Below are positions 23,602-32,652 of a stretch of DNA of 61,452 nt, piece after piece. The stretch is from assembly GCF_035916755.1 (NCBI RefSeq), contig NZ_JAYWIX010000010.1:1-61452 (forward strand). Reading direction: 5' to 3'. Source of the DNA: Rothia sp035916755. GTDB taxonomy: Bacteria; Actinomycetota; Actinomycetes; Actinomycetales; Micrococcaceae. The notes beneath the pieces were generated by a model, which saw only the letters and a program-made list of their open reading frames with translations, was not told where the DNA came from and searched no databases. Within the stretch, counting starts at the first letter, position 1, and the number at the start of each line of letters is the position of its first letter. The translations under genes and the position numbers were made by a program.

Positions 23602-25401
23602 TTGGTCCAGCGCCTGTCCCACCTGTTCCTGCGCACCCTGCGTGAAGACCCCGTCGACGCCGAAGTCGCAAGCCACAAGCTCCTGGTACGTGCCGGCTAC
23701 ATCCGCCGTGCCGCCCCCGGCGTCTACACCTGGCTGCCTCTGGGCCTAAAGGTGCTGGGCAAGATTGAGAACATCGTGCGCGAAGAAATGAACGCAATCG
23801 GCGCCCAGGAAGTTCATTTCCCCGCTCTGCTTCCCCGTGAACCCTACGAAGCGACCAACCGCTGGGAAGAGTACGGCGACAACCTCTTCCGCCTGCAGGA
23901 CCGTAAGGGCGCAGACATGCTGCTGGCCCCCACCCACGAGGAAATGTTCACCCTGCTGGTCAAGGACCTCTACACCTCCTACAAAGACCTGCCGGTTTAC
24001 CTCTACCAGATTCAGACCAAGTACCGCGACGAAGCCCGCCCCCGCGCAGGCCTGCTGCGCGGCCGCGAGTTCATCATGAAGGACTCCTACTCCTTCAACG
24101 TGGACGATGAGGGGCTGGAAGAGGCCTACCAGGCCCACCGTGCCGCCTACATCAAGATTTTCGAGCGCCTGGGTCTTGAGATTGCTATCGTCCAGGCCCA
24201 GTCGGGCGCTATGGGCGGCTCCCGCTCCGAGGAGTTCCTGCACCCCACCCCGATTGGTGAAGACACCTTCGTGCGCTCAGAGGGTGGCTACGCTGCCAAT
24301 GTTGAGGCAGTGACCACCGTGGTGCCCGAGCCCATAGATGCGTCAGCTACCCCCGCTGCCCGCGTTGAGCTGACCCCCGACTCACCGACCATCGAAACCC
24401 TGGTTGACCAGTCCAACGCCCTGCATCCGCGCGAGGGCGAGCCTTGGACTGCCGCCGACACCCTCAAGAACGTGGTGCTGGCCGTCATCCTGCCCGACGG
24501 CAGCCGCCAGCTGGTTGCCATTGGCGTACCCGGTGACCGCGCAGTTGACCTGGGCCGTGTCGAGGTTAACGTTGGCACTCTGCTGGGCGTTGGCGGCGAG
24601 GTTGAGGTTGAAGCTGCCAGCGAAGAGGACTTCAAGAAGTTCCCGCAGCTGGTCAAGGGCTACATCGGCCCCGGCCTGACCCTGACCGAGAAGCTCCTGG
24701 GCACCGAGTCAGCCACCGGCATTCCCTACTTTGTTGACCCCCGCGTGGTTGAGGGCTCTGCCTGGATTACCGGTGCCAACGAAGATCAGAAGCACGTCTA
24801 CGACCTGGTGCTGGGCCGCGACTTTGAGGCTGACGGCGTGATTGAGGCCTGCGAGGTGCGCGAGGGCGACCCCGCGCCGGACGGCTCCGGCCCCCTGATT
24901 GCTGCCCGCGGTATCGAAATGGGCCACATCTTCGCCCTGGGCCGCAAGTATGCAGAGGCCCTGGGCCTGAAGGTACTGGACCAGAACGGCAAGCTGCAGA
25001 CCGTGACCATGGGCTCCTACGGTGTGGGCGTGACCCGTGCCCTGGCCGCTATCGCTGAGGGCAACCACGACGATAAGGGCCTGATTTGGCCCCGTAACCT
25101 GGCTCCAGCCGATGTTCACGTGGTGATGACCGGTAAGGGCACCGAGGTCGCAGAGGGCGCAGAAAAGCTGGTTGCTGACCTTGAGGCTGCTGGGCTTGAC
25201 GTCATGTTCGATGACCGCCCCAAGGTCTCTCCCGGTGTGAAGTTTGGCGACGCTGAGCTGCTGGGCGTGCCCACTATCGTGGTAGTCGGCCGCGGCTTTG
25301 CCGAGGGCAAGGTTGAAATCAAGGACCGCCGCAGTGGTGAGGCCCGCGAGGTCGCTGTTGAGGACGCCGTCACCGAGCTGCTGGCCGAGGTTCAGCACTA
25401 A
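23602..25401 (+). CDS. proS: Prolyl-tRNA synthetase, bacterial type
   Basis: A 599-residue class II synthetase that charges tRNA-Pro. The N-terminal catalytic part shows LFLRTLREDPVDAE and motif 2 YRDEARPRAGLLRGREF; a ~170-residue YbaK-like editing insertion follows (about residues 225-400), which deacylates mischarged Ala-tRNA-Pro; motif 3 is TMGSYGVGVTR; the anticodon-binding domain closes the protein. The TTG at 23602 (giving (M)VQRLSHLFLRTL) fits the start of actinobacterial homologues better than the ATG at 23566, which would add 12 unrelated residues, although GAGAAG before the TTG is a weak ribosome-binding site. It is followed by palindrome P copy 2. Confidence 0.97.
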   Translation: MVQRLSHLFLRTLREDPVDAEVASHKLLVRAGYIRRAAPGVYTWLPLGLKVLGKIENIVREEMNAIGAQEVHFPALLPREPYEATNRWEEYGDNLFRLQDRKGADMLLAPTHEEMFTLLVKDLYTSYKDLPVYLYQIQTKYRDEARPRAGLLRGREFIMKDSYSFNVDDEGLEEAYQAHRAAYIKIFERLGLEIAIVQAQSGAMGGSRSEEFLHPTPIGEDTFVRSEGGYAANVEAVTTVVPEPIDASATPAARVELTPDSPTIETLVDQSNALHPREGEPWTAADTLKNVVLAVILPDGSRQLVAIGVPGDRAVDLGRVEVNVGTLLGVGGEVEVEAASEEDFKKFPQLVKGYIGPGLTLTEKLLGTESATGIPYFVDPRVVEGSAWITGANEDQKHVYDLVLGRDFEADGVIEACEVREGDPAPDGSGPLIAARGIEMGHIFALGRKYAEALGLKVLDQNGKLQTVTMGSYGVGVTRALAAIAEGNHDDKGLIWPRNLAPADVHVVMTGKGTEVAEGAEKLVADLEAAGLDVMFDDRPKVSPGVKFGDAELLGVPTIVVVGRGFAEGKVEIKDRRSGEAREVAVEDAVTELLAEVQH

Positions 25402-25410
25402 CACCCGCAG

Positions 25411-25475
25411 GTAGGTACCATCTAAGTCAGAAAAGACCACCAACGAGCTGGTCATTTCTGACTCAGATGGTACCT
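25411..25475. repeat. Palindromic repeat P, copy 2
   Basis: Left arm starting GTAGGTACCATCTAAGTCAG (25411) pairs with a right arm ending GATGGTACCT (25475) with one mismatch; the loop has its own stem GACCA/TGGTC. The arm and loop are clearly related to copy 1 at 11240-11308. It lies directly after proS and ends just before the TSUP permease gene. Confidence 0.85.
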
Positions 25476-25510
25476 TGTGGTTTAACCGCACTTTCAGGAA
25501 AGGCATCAGC

Positions 25511-26311
25511 GTGCTCGATACCCTCGGCTTTGATTCTCTCGGCCTTGATTCGACCACGCTAGTTTTGTTGCTTCTGGCTGCTCTCGCCGCTGGTTGGGTG
25601 GACGCAGTCGTGGGTGGCGGCGGCATGATTCAGCTTCCTGCGGTTCTCATGGTCCCGGGGCTTTCACCGGTACAAGCCCTCGCCGTGAACAAGCTGGGGT
25701 CTGTCTTCGGTACCCTCACCAGTGCCGCAACCTACCTGCGGCGCACGCCGGTTGATGTACGCACCGTGCTGCCGGCAGCGTGCTTGGCCTTTATCACCAG
25801 TATGGGTGGGGCCCTGGTCGCCACGGCCCTGCCCGAAGAGCTCTTCAAACCTATCATCGTAATAGCCCTGCTGGCTGTGCTGGTGTATACCGTCTTCAAA
25901 CCGTCTCTGGGCGAATTGACCCAGCTCAAGCACACGGGTTTGAAACACCTGATGGTGGGCCTAGCCATCGGTACAAGCATCGGTTTTTACGATGGTCTGC
26001 TGGGCCCCGGCACCGGTTCTTTTCTCATGATGGCCATGGTGTCTTTGATGGGCTATAGCTTCTTGCAGGCAACCGCCCAGACCAAGATTATTAATGCCGC
26101 TACCAACCTGGGAGCCCTGGTGCTGTTTGCGGTGGCAGGCCAGCAGGTCTGGGCTCTTGGCCTCTTGCTGGGAGCAGCCAACATGGTGGGTGGCTACCTG
26201 GGAGCGCGTACAGCGCTGGCCCGGGGGAGCCGCTTTATTCGCTGGATGATGATTGCGGTGGTCAGCGCCCTCATCATTAAGCTGGGGGCCGATATTCTCA
26301 TGACTCTTTAG
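25511..26311 (+). CDS. TSUP-family (TauE/SafE) membrane permease
   Basis: A 266-residue protein with eight predicted membrane helices and the two family repeats: GWVDAVVGGGGMIQLPAVL near the start and IGTSIGFYDGLLGPGTGSFL in the second half. TSUP proteins export sulfite, sulfoacetate or other anions; substrate unknown. The GTG at 25511 is chosen because GGAAAGG precedes it; the frame is open up to the P palindrome. Its last four bases overlap the end of the convergent DUF4439-like gene. Confidence 0.85.
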   Translation: MLDTLGFDSLGLDSTTLVLLLLAALAAGWVDAVVGGGGMIQLPAVLMVPGLSPVQALAVNKLGSVFGTLTSAATYLRRTPVDVRTVLPAACLAFITSMGGALVATALPEELFKPIIVIALLAVLVYTVFKPSLGELTQLKHTGLKHLMVGLAIGTSIGFYDGLLGPGTGSFLMMAMVSLMGYSFLQATAQTKIINAATNLGALVLFAVAGQQVWALGLLLGAANMVGGYLGARTALARGSRFIRWMMIAVVSALIIKLGADILMTL

Positions 26312-27204
26312 CTGGCAAGCTGCTGGGCATCTAGAGCCAGTATGAGGGCGAGGGCTTCGAGGTCATCCGCCGAGGTAGTCAGTGCCTGGTCGGCGAGGGC
26401 CGCACGAGCGTTGGTCTCAATAGCCACGGTGAAGTCGGTGAGCTGCTGGGGGGCGTCCGCTGCTTCGGCAAGGGGGTAGGACGCTGCGGGCGCCTCAAAG
26501 ACCCCGTAGCAGGTGAGCACGGGGGCGGCTAAGTGCCCCATATCGGTGGTAGCTGTTGCTAGCTTGCCGGCCTGGGCTGCAACGTCAGCGTAGCCCTGCT
26601 CCGCGCGGGCAGCATACACTTCGCTGACGTAATTGAGCTGATAGATGCTCTCTTGCAGAGGCTGGAGCGAGGCAGGCTGGGGCGCCTGCCCACTATGCGA
26701 GGAATCAGCTACTCCTGCAACGAGTTGCTCGTCGCCGCAGCTGTAACTTGTGACCTTCTCTATCTCATCAGTGAGGCCCTCGGGGTAGGTTTGCTCGGTC
26801 AGTCCGTCCAGCTGGGCCGCACCCCACACATCGACTACAGCTGTGAGCGCCCGAGCCCGATCACTGGCGTCCTGGGTCGCAAAACCTAGTTCAAGCAGGG
26901 TTGAAACCGTGCTATGGAGCTGCTGCTCTACCGGCTCATATTCCGTAACCGTGACGTCCTGAGTCGCAGGTGCAAGGGACTCAAGGGCGGCCTGCGCGGC
27001 CTGCCCCAGCGCGTCCTGACCCGATTCACTAGCCGCCTGCTGCAGGGCGGTTAGCTGGGCAGCCATGGTGTTCTGATCGCTAAGGTCAGCGTGGACCTGC
27101 TCCACCTGCCGCTGCGAAAACCAGCCCACAGCAAGGAGCACCACCAGCAGACCAGCTAATAGAGCGGCCACAAGTACCGGGGTCAGACGAACAGAGCGAT
27201 TCAT
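26308..27204 (-). CDS. Membrane-anchored protein, probably DUF4439 (ferritin-like)
   Basis: A 298-residue protein with one N-terminal transmembrane segment (VLVAALLAGLLVVLLAVGWF) and an Ala/Gln/Leu-rich helical remainder. The last ~140 residues (from QESIYQLNYVSEVYAARAEQG to the end) look like a four-helix ferritin-like bundle of the DUF4439 type, which in actinobacteria is often encoded next to rimP. No metal-binding ExxH motif is obvious. The assignment rests on position and helical pattern. It is divergent from rimP. Confidence 0.6.
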   Translation of the reverse strand: MNRSVRLTPVLVAALLAGLLVVLLAVGWFSQRQVEQVHADLSDQNTMAAQLTALQQAASESGQDALGQAAQAALESLAPATQDVTVTEYEPVEQQLHSTVSTLLELGFATQDASDRARALTAVVDVWGAAQLDGLTEQTYPEGLTDEIEKVTSYSCGDEQLVAGVADSSHSGQAPQPASLQPLQESIYQLNYVSEVYAARAEQGYADVAAQAGKLATATTDMGHLAAPVLTCYGVFEAPAASYPLAEAADAPQQLTDFTVAIETNARAALADQALTTSADDLEALALILALDAQQLAS

Positions 27205-27369
27205 CGGCAGCTACCTCTCACACAAAACAGACGGGCAAGAGCCCACCTCCCATTCTGCCAAAAAGTCCTCGCACCTGCCCGCCCTCAGCGAATTCTCGGC
27301 TGACGCACGGGGTGCCGGTGGTAGGCTTGAATGGATTTACCTACCCTTAGACACCAGGAGCTACGCGCG

Positions 27370-27969
27370 ATGGCATCACCCAAAGCCAGTAAGAAGGACG
27401 CCCCCAACGCCCGCGAGCGCCGGGCCGCTGCCCGCGCTGAGCAGGGCATTACCAAGAAAACCCCAGCCGGTAGCTTTGTGAATGTCGAGGGCGTGCGTGA
27501 GGCCGTCACTCGGGTGGTGGAGCAGGAATTCAAACTGGTGTTGGAGAAGCTGGCCGCTAAGGGCAGTGGCGCTAACCGCACCCTGGAGATTGTGGTGGAC
27601 TACCCCGAGGATCGTACCGATGCCCTGTCGCTCGATACTATCGCTGAGGTATCCCAGGCTCTGTCAGCTGCCCTTGATGCTGCTGATGACGGTGAAGTGC
27701 CCTACTCCCTTGAGGTGTCATCGCGCGGGGTGACTAGTCCCCTGACTGAAACCCGCCACTGGAAGCGTTCAATCGACCGTCTGATCGAAATTACTGAATC
27801 CGGGGGAGAGAAGTACCTGGCTCGCCTCGACTTCGTTACCGATGAGGGGCCTGTTGTGCGCCGCAAGAAGGAAACCAAGAAGGGACAGCCGGAGAGCTAC
27901 CGTGATCCCGTAACCCTGCCCTGGAGCACAATTTCTGCTGCAAAGGTAGAAATTGAATTCAACCGCTAG
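27370..27969 (+). CDS. rimP: Ribosome maturation factor RimP
   Basis: A 199-residue protein for 30S subunit maturation. A basic, disordered N-terminal extension (residues 1-35, KASKKDAPNARERRAAARA) precedes the RimP domain; LEVSSRGVTSPLTETRHWKR corresponds to the conserved LEVSSPG-x-RPL motif, with Arg in place of Pro. ATG 27370 is chosen for CAGGAG upstream; ATG 27331 lacks a site. It heads the rimP-nusA-rnpM-infB-rbfA-truB string. Confidence 0.94.
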   Translation: MASPKASKKDAPNARERRAAARAEQGITKKTPAGSFVNVEGVREAVTRVVEQEFKLVLEKLAAKGSGANRTLEIVVDYPEDRTDALSLDTIAEVSQALSAALDAADDGEVPYSLEVSSRGVTSPLTETRHWKRSIDRLIEITESGGEKYLARLDFVTDEGPVVRRKKETKKGQPESYRDPVTLPWSTISAAKVEIEFNR

Positions 27970-28058
27970 CAAGTAATCGCTAGAATATAAAGACAAAAGA
28001 CCACAACTCAATACTTTTGAGGCAGCGTACCGTAGGTGCGCGAACATACACCGCAAGC

Positions 28059-28085
28059 GGTGCCGGAGCTTTTTGCCCCGGCACC
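28059..28085 (+). promoter_or_regulatory. Hairpin in front of nusA
   Basis: GGTGCCGG (28059-28066) pairs with CCGGCACC (28078-28085) around a T-rich loop, 22 bases before the nusA ATG. It is not followed by a T run, so attenuation or mRNA stabilisation is more likely than termination. Confidence 0.5.
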
Positions 28086-28107
28086 GTGTTACACGGAAGG
28101 GCCAACC

Positions 28108-29148
28108 ATGGACATTGATTTGAGCAACCTCCGCCTGCTCGAAAAAGAGCGCGACATCTCAATCGACACCCTGATCCCGATGATTGAGAGCGCCATCCTG
28201 CTGGCCTACCAGAAGCAGCCCGGTGCCATCCGTGGCTCACGTGCCGAGCTTGACCGCACCAGCGGTAAGGTCACCATCTGGGCTCCCGAGCTCGATGAGA
28301 ACGACCAGCAGATTGGTGAGTTCGACGATACCCCCAATAACTTTGGTCGTATCGCAGCCTCTACCGCCCGCCAGGTCATTCAGCAGCGTCTGCGCGATGC
28401 CCAGGATTCAGCCGTGCTCGGTGAGTTCAAAGACCGCGAGGGTCAGCTGATTTCAGGCGTTATCCAGCAGGGCCCCAACCCCCGCATGATTCACGTTGAT
28501 TTGGGCACCCTTGAAGCTGTGCTGCCCACCAACGAGCAGGTGCCCGGTGAGCGCTACGCCCACAACACCCGCATCCGCGCCTACGTGCTTGAAGCCAAGC
28601 GCGGCCCCAAGGGCCCCTCCATCGTGCTCTCTCGTTCCCACCCCAACCTGGTGCGCCGCCTCTTCGAGCACGAGGTCCCCGAGATTGCCGACGGCTCGGT
28701 AGAAATCATGGCGATTGCCCGCGAGGCTGGCCACCGCACCAAGATCGCAGTCCGCGCCACCAAGCCCGGCGTCAACCCCAAGGGTTCCTGCATCGGCGAA
28801 ATGGGTGCCCGCGTGCGCGCCGTAATGGGCGAACTCAACAACGAAAAGATTGATATCGTCGATCACTCAGAGAGCCCCGAAGAGTTCATCACCGCCGCCC
28901 TGTCACCGGCCAAGGTCAGCGAAGTCACCGTAACCGAACGCAAGACCTTCTCGGCCCGCGCGATTGTGCCCGATGACCAGCTGTCACTGGCTATCGGTAA
29001 GGAAGGGCAGAACGCCCGCCTGGCCGCTAAGCTCACCGGCTGGCGCATCGACATCATCTCAGCCTCTAAGTACGAAGCCGCGATGGCAGCAGCCCGCGCA
29101 GCGAACGAAGAGGGCACTGAAGAAGCCCCCGAGGCCACCGCTGAATAA
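28108..29148 (+). CDS. nusA: Transcription termination/antitermination factor NusA
   Basis: A 346-residue NusA. The N-terminal RNA-polymerase-binding domain (LRLLEKERDISIDTLIPMIE, to ~115), an S1 domain (about 120-195, GVIQQGPNPRMIHVDLG), and KH1/KH2 domains (ARVRAVMGEL; LSLAIGKEGQNARLAAKLTGWRI, given here as key residues GKEGQNARLA) are seen. The acidic repeats of E. coli NusA are absent, as usual in actinobacteria. The ATG at 28108 follows GGAAGGG. Confidence 0.97.
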   Translation: MDIDLSNLRLLEKERDISIDTLIPMIESAILLAYQKQPGAIRGSRAELDRTSGKVTIWAPELDENDQQIGEFDDTPNNFGRIAASTARQVIQQRLRDAQDSAVLGEFKDREGQLISGVIQQGPNPRMIHVDLGTLEAVLPTNEQVPGERYAHNTRIRAYVLEAKRGPKGPSIVLSRSHPNLVRRLFEHEVPEIADGSVEIMAIAREAGHRTKIAVRATKPGVNPKGSCIGEMGARVRAVMGELNNEKIDIVDHSESPEEFITAALSPAKVSEVTVTERKTFSARAIVPDDQLSLAIGKEGQNARLAAKLTGWRIDIISASKYEAAMAAARAANEEGTEEAPEATAE

Positions 29149-29171
29149 GAGAGCTGACTAACATATTTGCC

Positions 29172-29193
29172 GTTAGCCCCCGCAAGGGGGCTA
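29172..29193 (+). terminator. Short hairpin between nusA and rnpM
   Basis: TTAGCCCCC-GCAA-GGGGGCTAA is a perfect stem with a GNRA tetraloop, but there is no T run. Probably an mRNA-processing or partial termination structure within the operon. Confidence 0.5.
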
Positions 29194-29318
29194 AACTGGT
29201 CTATAGAGGTCACAGCACTATAGAGTGCTCATGACTGGTCGGCGGCCAGCCATGCCCGCAGGTTCAGCACCAAAGAGCCTGCCGGAAACACGCGAACAAC
29301 ACGAAGGGAGCGCCCCAG

Positions 29319-29564
29319 CTGCACACCCCCGTCCGCACCTGCATCGGCTGCCGAACCACAGCACCCGCCCACGACCTCGTCCGTATCGCCCTCACACAGA
29401 CTGAACCCCCGCGTGCAGTCTTTGACCGGGCCAAAAACCTCCCGGGGCGTGGAGCCTGGCTCCACTACTCACCCGAATGCCTTACCCTCGCGCGTAAGAA
29501 AAATGCGCTGGCCAGGGCCTTTAGAACCCGGGTCGAAGCCAACGAACTGGTGATCCCCACATAG
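29319..29564 (+). CDS. rnpM: RnpM/YlxR (DUF448) RNA-binding protein with apparent CTG start
   Basis: An 81-residue YlxR-family protein in its standard place between nusA and infB. Family landmarks: VRTCIGCR near the N-terminus, DLVRIAL, the NLPGRGAWLH motif, PECLTLARKK and RAFR. YlxR binds RNase P RNA and affects transcription of many genes in Bacillus. There is no ATG, GTG or TTG in this frame between the upstream stop (29232) and the conserved domain. The best start is CTG 29319, with AAGGGAG eight bases upstream, giving HTPVRTCIGCR, the usual N-terminal length. A sequencing error or a truncated copy is the alternative, but the domain is complete. Confidence 0.85.
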   Translation: MHTPVRTCIGCRTTAPAHDLVRIALTQTEPPRAVFDRAKNLPGRGAWLHYSPECLTLARKKNALARAFRTRVEANELVIPT

Positions 29565-29572
29565 GGGAGAGC

Positions 29573-29779
29573 CGGTTCGACCCCGCCAGGGGTGGCGAAC
29601 CAACAATGTCAACGAGTTTGACGACTTACTGTGTACGAAAGCGAGTCAGAAAACTGATGGAAACCCGATGAGTGCCGCGCAATGAGTACTTTCCTGTGCT
29701 CACCCACCGGCAAAAACCCAGCTAGACCCCAGCTGAAACCTCATACAAACTGAAGGTTCGCCCCTGTTCGGTGCGAACC
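29573..29779 (+). promoter_or_regulatory. infB leader with two GGTTCG/CGAACC hairpins
   Basis: The 229 bases between rnpM and infB contain no gene. Two stems use the same arm sequence: GGTTCG (29573) pairs with CGAACC (about 29600) around a GC-rich inner stem, and GGTTCGC (29755) pairs with GCGAACC (about 29778) a few bases before the ribosome-binding site CAGGAG of infB. Arms are interchangeable, so alternative pairings are possible. Regulatory role is inferred. Confidence 0.4.
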
Positions 29780-29793
29780 AGAACAGGAGAAAA

Positions 29794-32625
29794 GTGGCTA
29801 AGCCCCGCGTTCACGAGATCGCTAAAGAACTCGGAATCCCCTCTAAAGAAGCTGTCGCTAAGCTTCAGGAACTTGGCGAGTTCGTCAAGGGTGCATCATC
29901 AACCCTTGAACCGCCCGTAGTTAAGAAACTGCGTGCCGCCTTCCCCAACGCCGGTGCCTCCGCAGAGGCCCCCGCCGCTGAGAAGAAGGCTGCTCCCCCC
30001 GCGTCTGCCCCCAAGCCCGGTGCATCTGCGCCTAAGCCGGGTGCGTCCGCTTCTAAGCCCGGTGCTGCAGCACCTAAGCCGGCTACCCCGGCAGCTCCCG
30101 CTGCCCCCAAGCCCGCAGCAGAGGCTGCCCCCGCTGCTGAGAAGAAGGGCGCCGCCGCGAAGCCCGCTGGCCCTCGCCCCGGCAACAACCCCTTCTCCAC
30201 CACCCAGGGCATGTCTGCCCCCAAGCCCGCAGCTCCCAAGCCCGCAGCTCCTAAGCCCACTGGCGCTAAGCCCGGCCCCCGCCCCGGCAACAACCCCTTC
30301 GCCCCCTCACAGGGTATGGGTAAGCGCAATGAGCGCGGCGAGCGCTCAGGTGGCCCCCGCCCCGCAGGCGGCCGTAACGCCCGCGGCAACAACCCCGGCG
30401 GCCCCCGCCCCGCAGGCGGACGCAACAACGCACCCCGCCCCGCAGGCGCAGGTTCCGGCGGCCCCCGTCCTGCTGGCGGCGCACCCCGCCCCGCACCCGC
30501 AGGTGGCGGCAACCGCCCCTCACCCAACATGATGCCCACCAAGATGAGCGGTAACGTCGGTGCCCGTGGCGGCGCCGGTGCACCCGCAGGCGGCGGCCCC
30601 CGTCGCGGCTCAGGTGGCCCCGGTGGCGGTAACGGTGGCGGCGGCTTCAACCGCGGCCCCGGTCGCGGTGGCCCCGGTGGCGGTCGCGGCAACGCCCAGG
30701 GCGCTTTCGGTCGCGGTGGCGGCAAAAAGAAGAAGGGTAAGACTAAGTCAGCTCTGCGTCGTGAAGAGCAGCTGCGCCAGCCTACCATCGGTGGCGTAGC
30801 CGTACCCCACGGCGACGGTACCACCGAGATCCGTATGCGTCGCGGTGCCTCACTGATGGACTTCGCCGAGAAGATTGGCGCAAACGCCGCAGCCCTGGTG
30901 ACCGTACTGATTCACCTGGGTGAAATGGCAACCCAGACCCAATCCCTCGACGAGGACACCTTCGAGCTGCTCGGCGCCGAACTGGGCTACGTCATCAAGA
31001 TTGTTTCCCCCGAGGACGAAGAGCGCGAACTGCTCGAATCCTTCGACATCAACCTGGCTGCCGAAGCCGAGGCTGAGGATGACGAAGTACTTGAAGTACG
31101 CCCGCCCGTCGTGACCGTCATGGGTCACGTCGACCACGGTAAGACCCGCCTGCTCGACGCTATCCGCAACACCAATGTCATCGAGGGTGAAGCCGGTGGC
31201 ATCACCCAGCACATCGGTGCTTACCAGATTCACACCGAGGTCGAAGGCGAAGAGCGCTACCTGACCTTCATCGATACCCCCGGTCACGAGGCATTTACCG
31301 CCATGCGTGCCCGCGGTGCCAAGGTCACCGACATCGCAATCCTGGTTGTCGCAGCAGACGACGGCGTCATGCCCCAGACCGTTGAAGCCCTCAACCACGC
31401 CCAGGCTGCGGGCGTACCGATCGTTGTTGCCGTCAACAAGATCGATAAGGAAGGCGCTAACCCCGACAAGATTCGGGGTCAGCTCACCGAATACGGCCTG
31501 GTACCCGAAGAATACGGTGGCGACACCATGTTCGTAGAGGTCTCAGCCCGCCAGGGTAAGAACATCGACGAGCTGCTCGCAGCCGTCACCCTGACCGCTG
31601 ACGGCGCCCTCGAACTGAAGGCTAACCCCAACAAGGAAGCCCGCGGCGTAGCGATCGAAGCTAACCTCGACAAGGGCCGCGGTGCCGTCACCACCGTCCT
31701 TGTCCAGTCAGGTACCCTGCGCGTCGGCGACGCCATCGTCGCAGGCTCCGCCTACGGCCGCGTGCGCGCCATGTTCGACGAAAACGGCAACAACGTCGAA
31801 GAAGCCGGCCCCTCACGCCCCGTGCAGGTACTCGGCCTCAATACCGTACCCCGCGCAGGCGACACCTTCCTCTCCACAGAAGAAGAACGCACCGCCCGCC
31901 AGATCGCCGAAAAGCGTGAAGCAGCCGACCGCAACGCCCAGCTGGCCAAGCGCCGCAAGCGCGTCACCCTCGAATCCTTCGACGCCGCAGTGGCAGAAGG
32001 CAAGATGGACACCCTCAACCTCATCATCAAGGGCGACGTCTCCGGTGCTGTTGAAGCACTCGAAGAGTCCCTCATGAAGATCGAGGTAGGCGGCGACGAA
32101 GTTCAGCTGCGCGTCATCCACCGCGGGGTAGGCGCCATCACCCAGAACGACGTCAACCTGGCAACCGTCGATAACGCAATCATCATCGGCTTCAACGTCC
32201 GCCCCGCCGAACGCGTGGCAGAACTAGCCGACCGTGAAGGCGTAGAAATGAAGTTCTACTCCGTCATCTACCGCGCTATCGAAGAAGTCGAAGCAGCCGT
32301 CAAGGGTATGCTCAAGCCCGAATACGAAGAAGTCGAACTCGGCTCCGCCGAAATCCGCGAAGTCTTCCGCTCCTCCAAGTGGGGCAACATCGCAGGCTCC
32401 ATCGTCAAGACCGGCATCATCAAGCGCAACTCCAAGGCCCGCCTGGTACGCGACGGTGCAGTTGTCGCCGACAACCTCACCATCGAATCCCTGCGCCGCT
32501 TCAAGGACGACGCCACCGAAGTCCGCGAAGGCTACGAGTGTGGTATCGGCCTGGGATCCTTCAACGACATCAAGGAAGGCGATGTCATTGAAACCTGGGA
32601 GATGCAGGAAAAGCCCCGCGTCTAA
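29794..32625 (+). CDS. infB: Translation initiation factor IF-2
   Basis: A 943-residue IF-2 that brings fMet-tRNA to the 30S subunit. Residues 1-50 are the IF2_N domain (VHEIAKELGIPSKEAV). Residues ~50-310 are a long low-complexity stretch, first Ala/Pro/Lys repeats (APKPGAS), then Gly/Arg/Pro repeats (GGPRPAGGR, NNPF units), typical of actinobacteria. A second IF2_N domain follows, then the GTPase: G1 GHVDHGKT at residues 444-451, DTPGHEAF, NKID, and domains II-IV. Start is GTG with CAGGAG upstream. Repeat B copy 2 lies directly after the stop. Confidence 0.98.
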   Translation: MAKPRVHEIAKELGIPSKEAVAKLQELGEFVKGASSTLEPPVVKKLRAAFPNAGASAEAPAAEKKAAPPASAPKPGASAPKPGASASKPGAAAPKPATPAAPAAPKPAAEAAPAAEKKGAAAKPAGPRPGNNPFSTTQGMSAPKPAAPKPAAPKPTGAKPGPRPGNNPFAPSQGMGKRNERGERSGGPRPAGGRNARGNNPGGPRPAGGRNNAPRPAGAGSGGPRPAGGAPRPAPAGGGNRPSPNMMPTKMSGNVGARGGAGAPAGGGPRRGSGGPGGGNGGGGFNRGPGRGGPGGGRGNAQGAFGRGGGKKKKGKTKSALRREEQLRQPTIGGVAVPHGDGTTEIRMRRGASLMDFAEKIGANAAALVTVLIHLGEMATQTQSLDEDTFELLGAELGYVIKIVSPEDEERELLESFDINLAAEAEAEDDEVLEVRPPVVTVMGHVDHGKTRLLDAIRNTNVIEGEAGGITQHIGAYQIHTEVEGEERYLTFIDTPGHEAFTAMRARGAKVTDIAILVVAADDGVMPQTVEALNHAQAAGVPIVVAVNKIDKEGANPDKIRGQLTEYGLVPEEYGGDTMFVEVSARQGKNIDELLAAVTLTADGALELKANPNKEARGVAIEANLDKGRGAVTTVLVQSGTLRVGDAIVAGSAYGRVRAMFDENGNNVEEAGPSRPVQVLGLNTVPRAGDTFLSTEEERTARQIAEKREAADRNAQLAKRRKRVTLESFDAAVAEGKMDTLNLIIKGDVSGAVEALEESLMKIEVGGDEVQLRVIHRGVGAITQNDVNLATVDNAIIIGFNVRPAERVAELADREGVEMKFYSVIYRAIEEVEAAVKGMLKPEYEEVELGSAEIREVFRSSKWGNIAGSIVKTGIIKRNSKARLVRDGAVVADNLTIESLRRFKDDATEVREGYECGIGLGSFNDIKEGDVIETWEMQEKPRV

Positions 32626-32652
32626 AGCGACTTAGTACCTAAGTCCTTTTGT

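Noticed and set aside
29565..29605. Sequence GGTTCGACCCCGCC followed by ACCA, resembling a tRNA T-arm and 3' end
   Set aside because: No acceptor, D-arm or anticodon stem can be placed upstream; the bases form a simple hairpin in the infB leader.
30000..30740. Repetitive stretch in infB as a tandem repeat or mobile sequence
   Set aside because: It encodes the Ala/Pro/Gly-rich N-terminal region normal for actinobacterial IF-2.
29865..30824. Long minus-strand frame opposite infB
   Set aside because: It is a shadow of the Gly/Pro/Ala-rich coding region and has no sign of being a gene.
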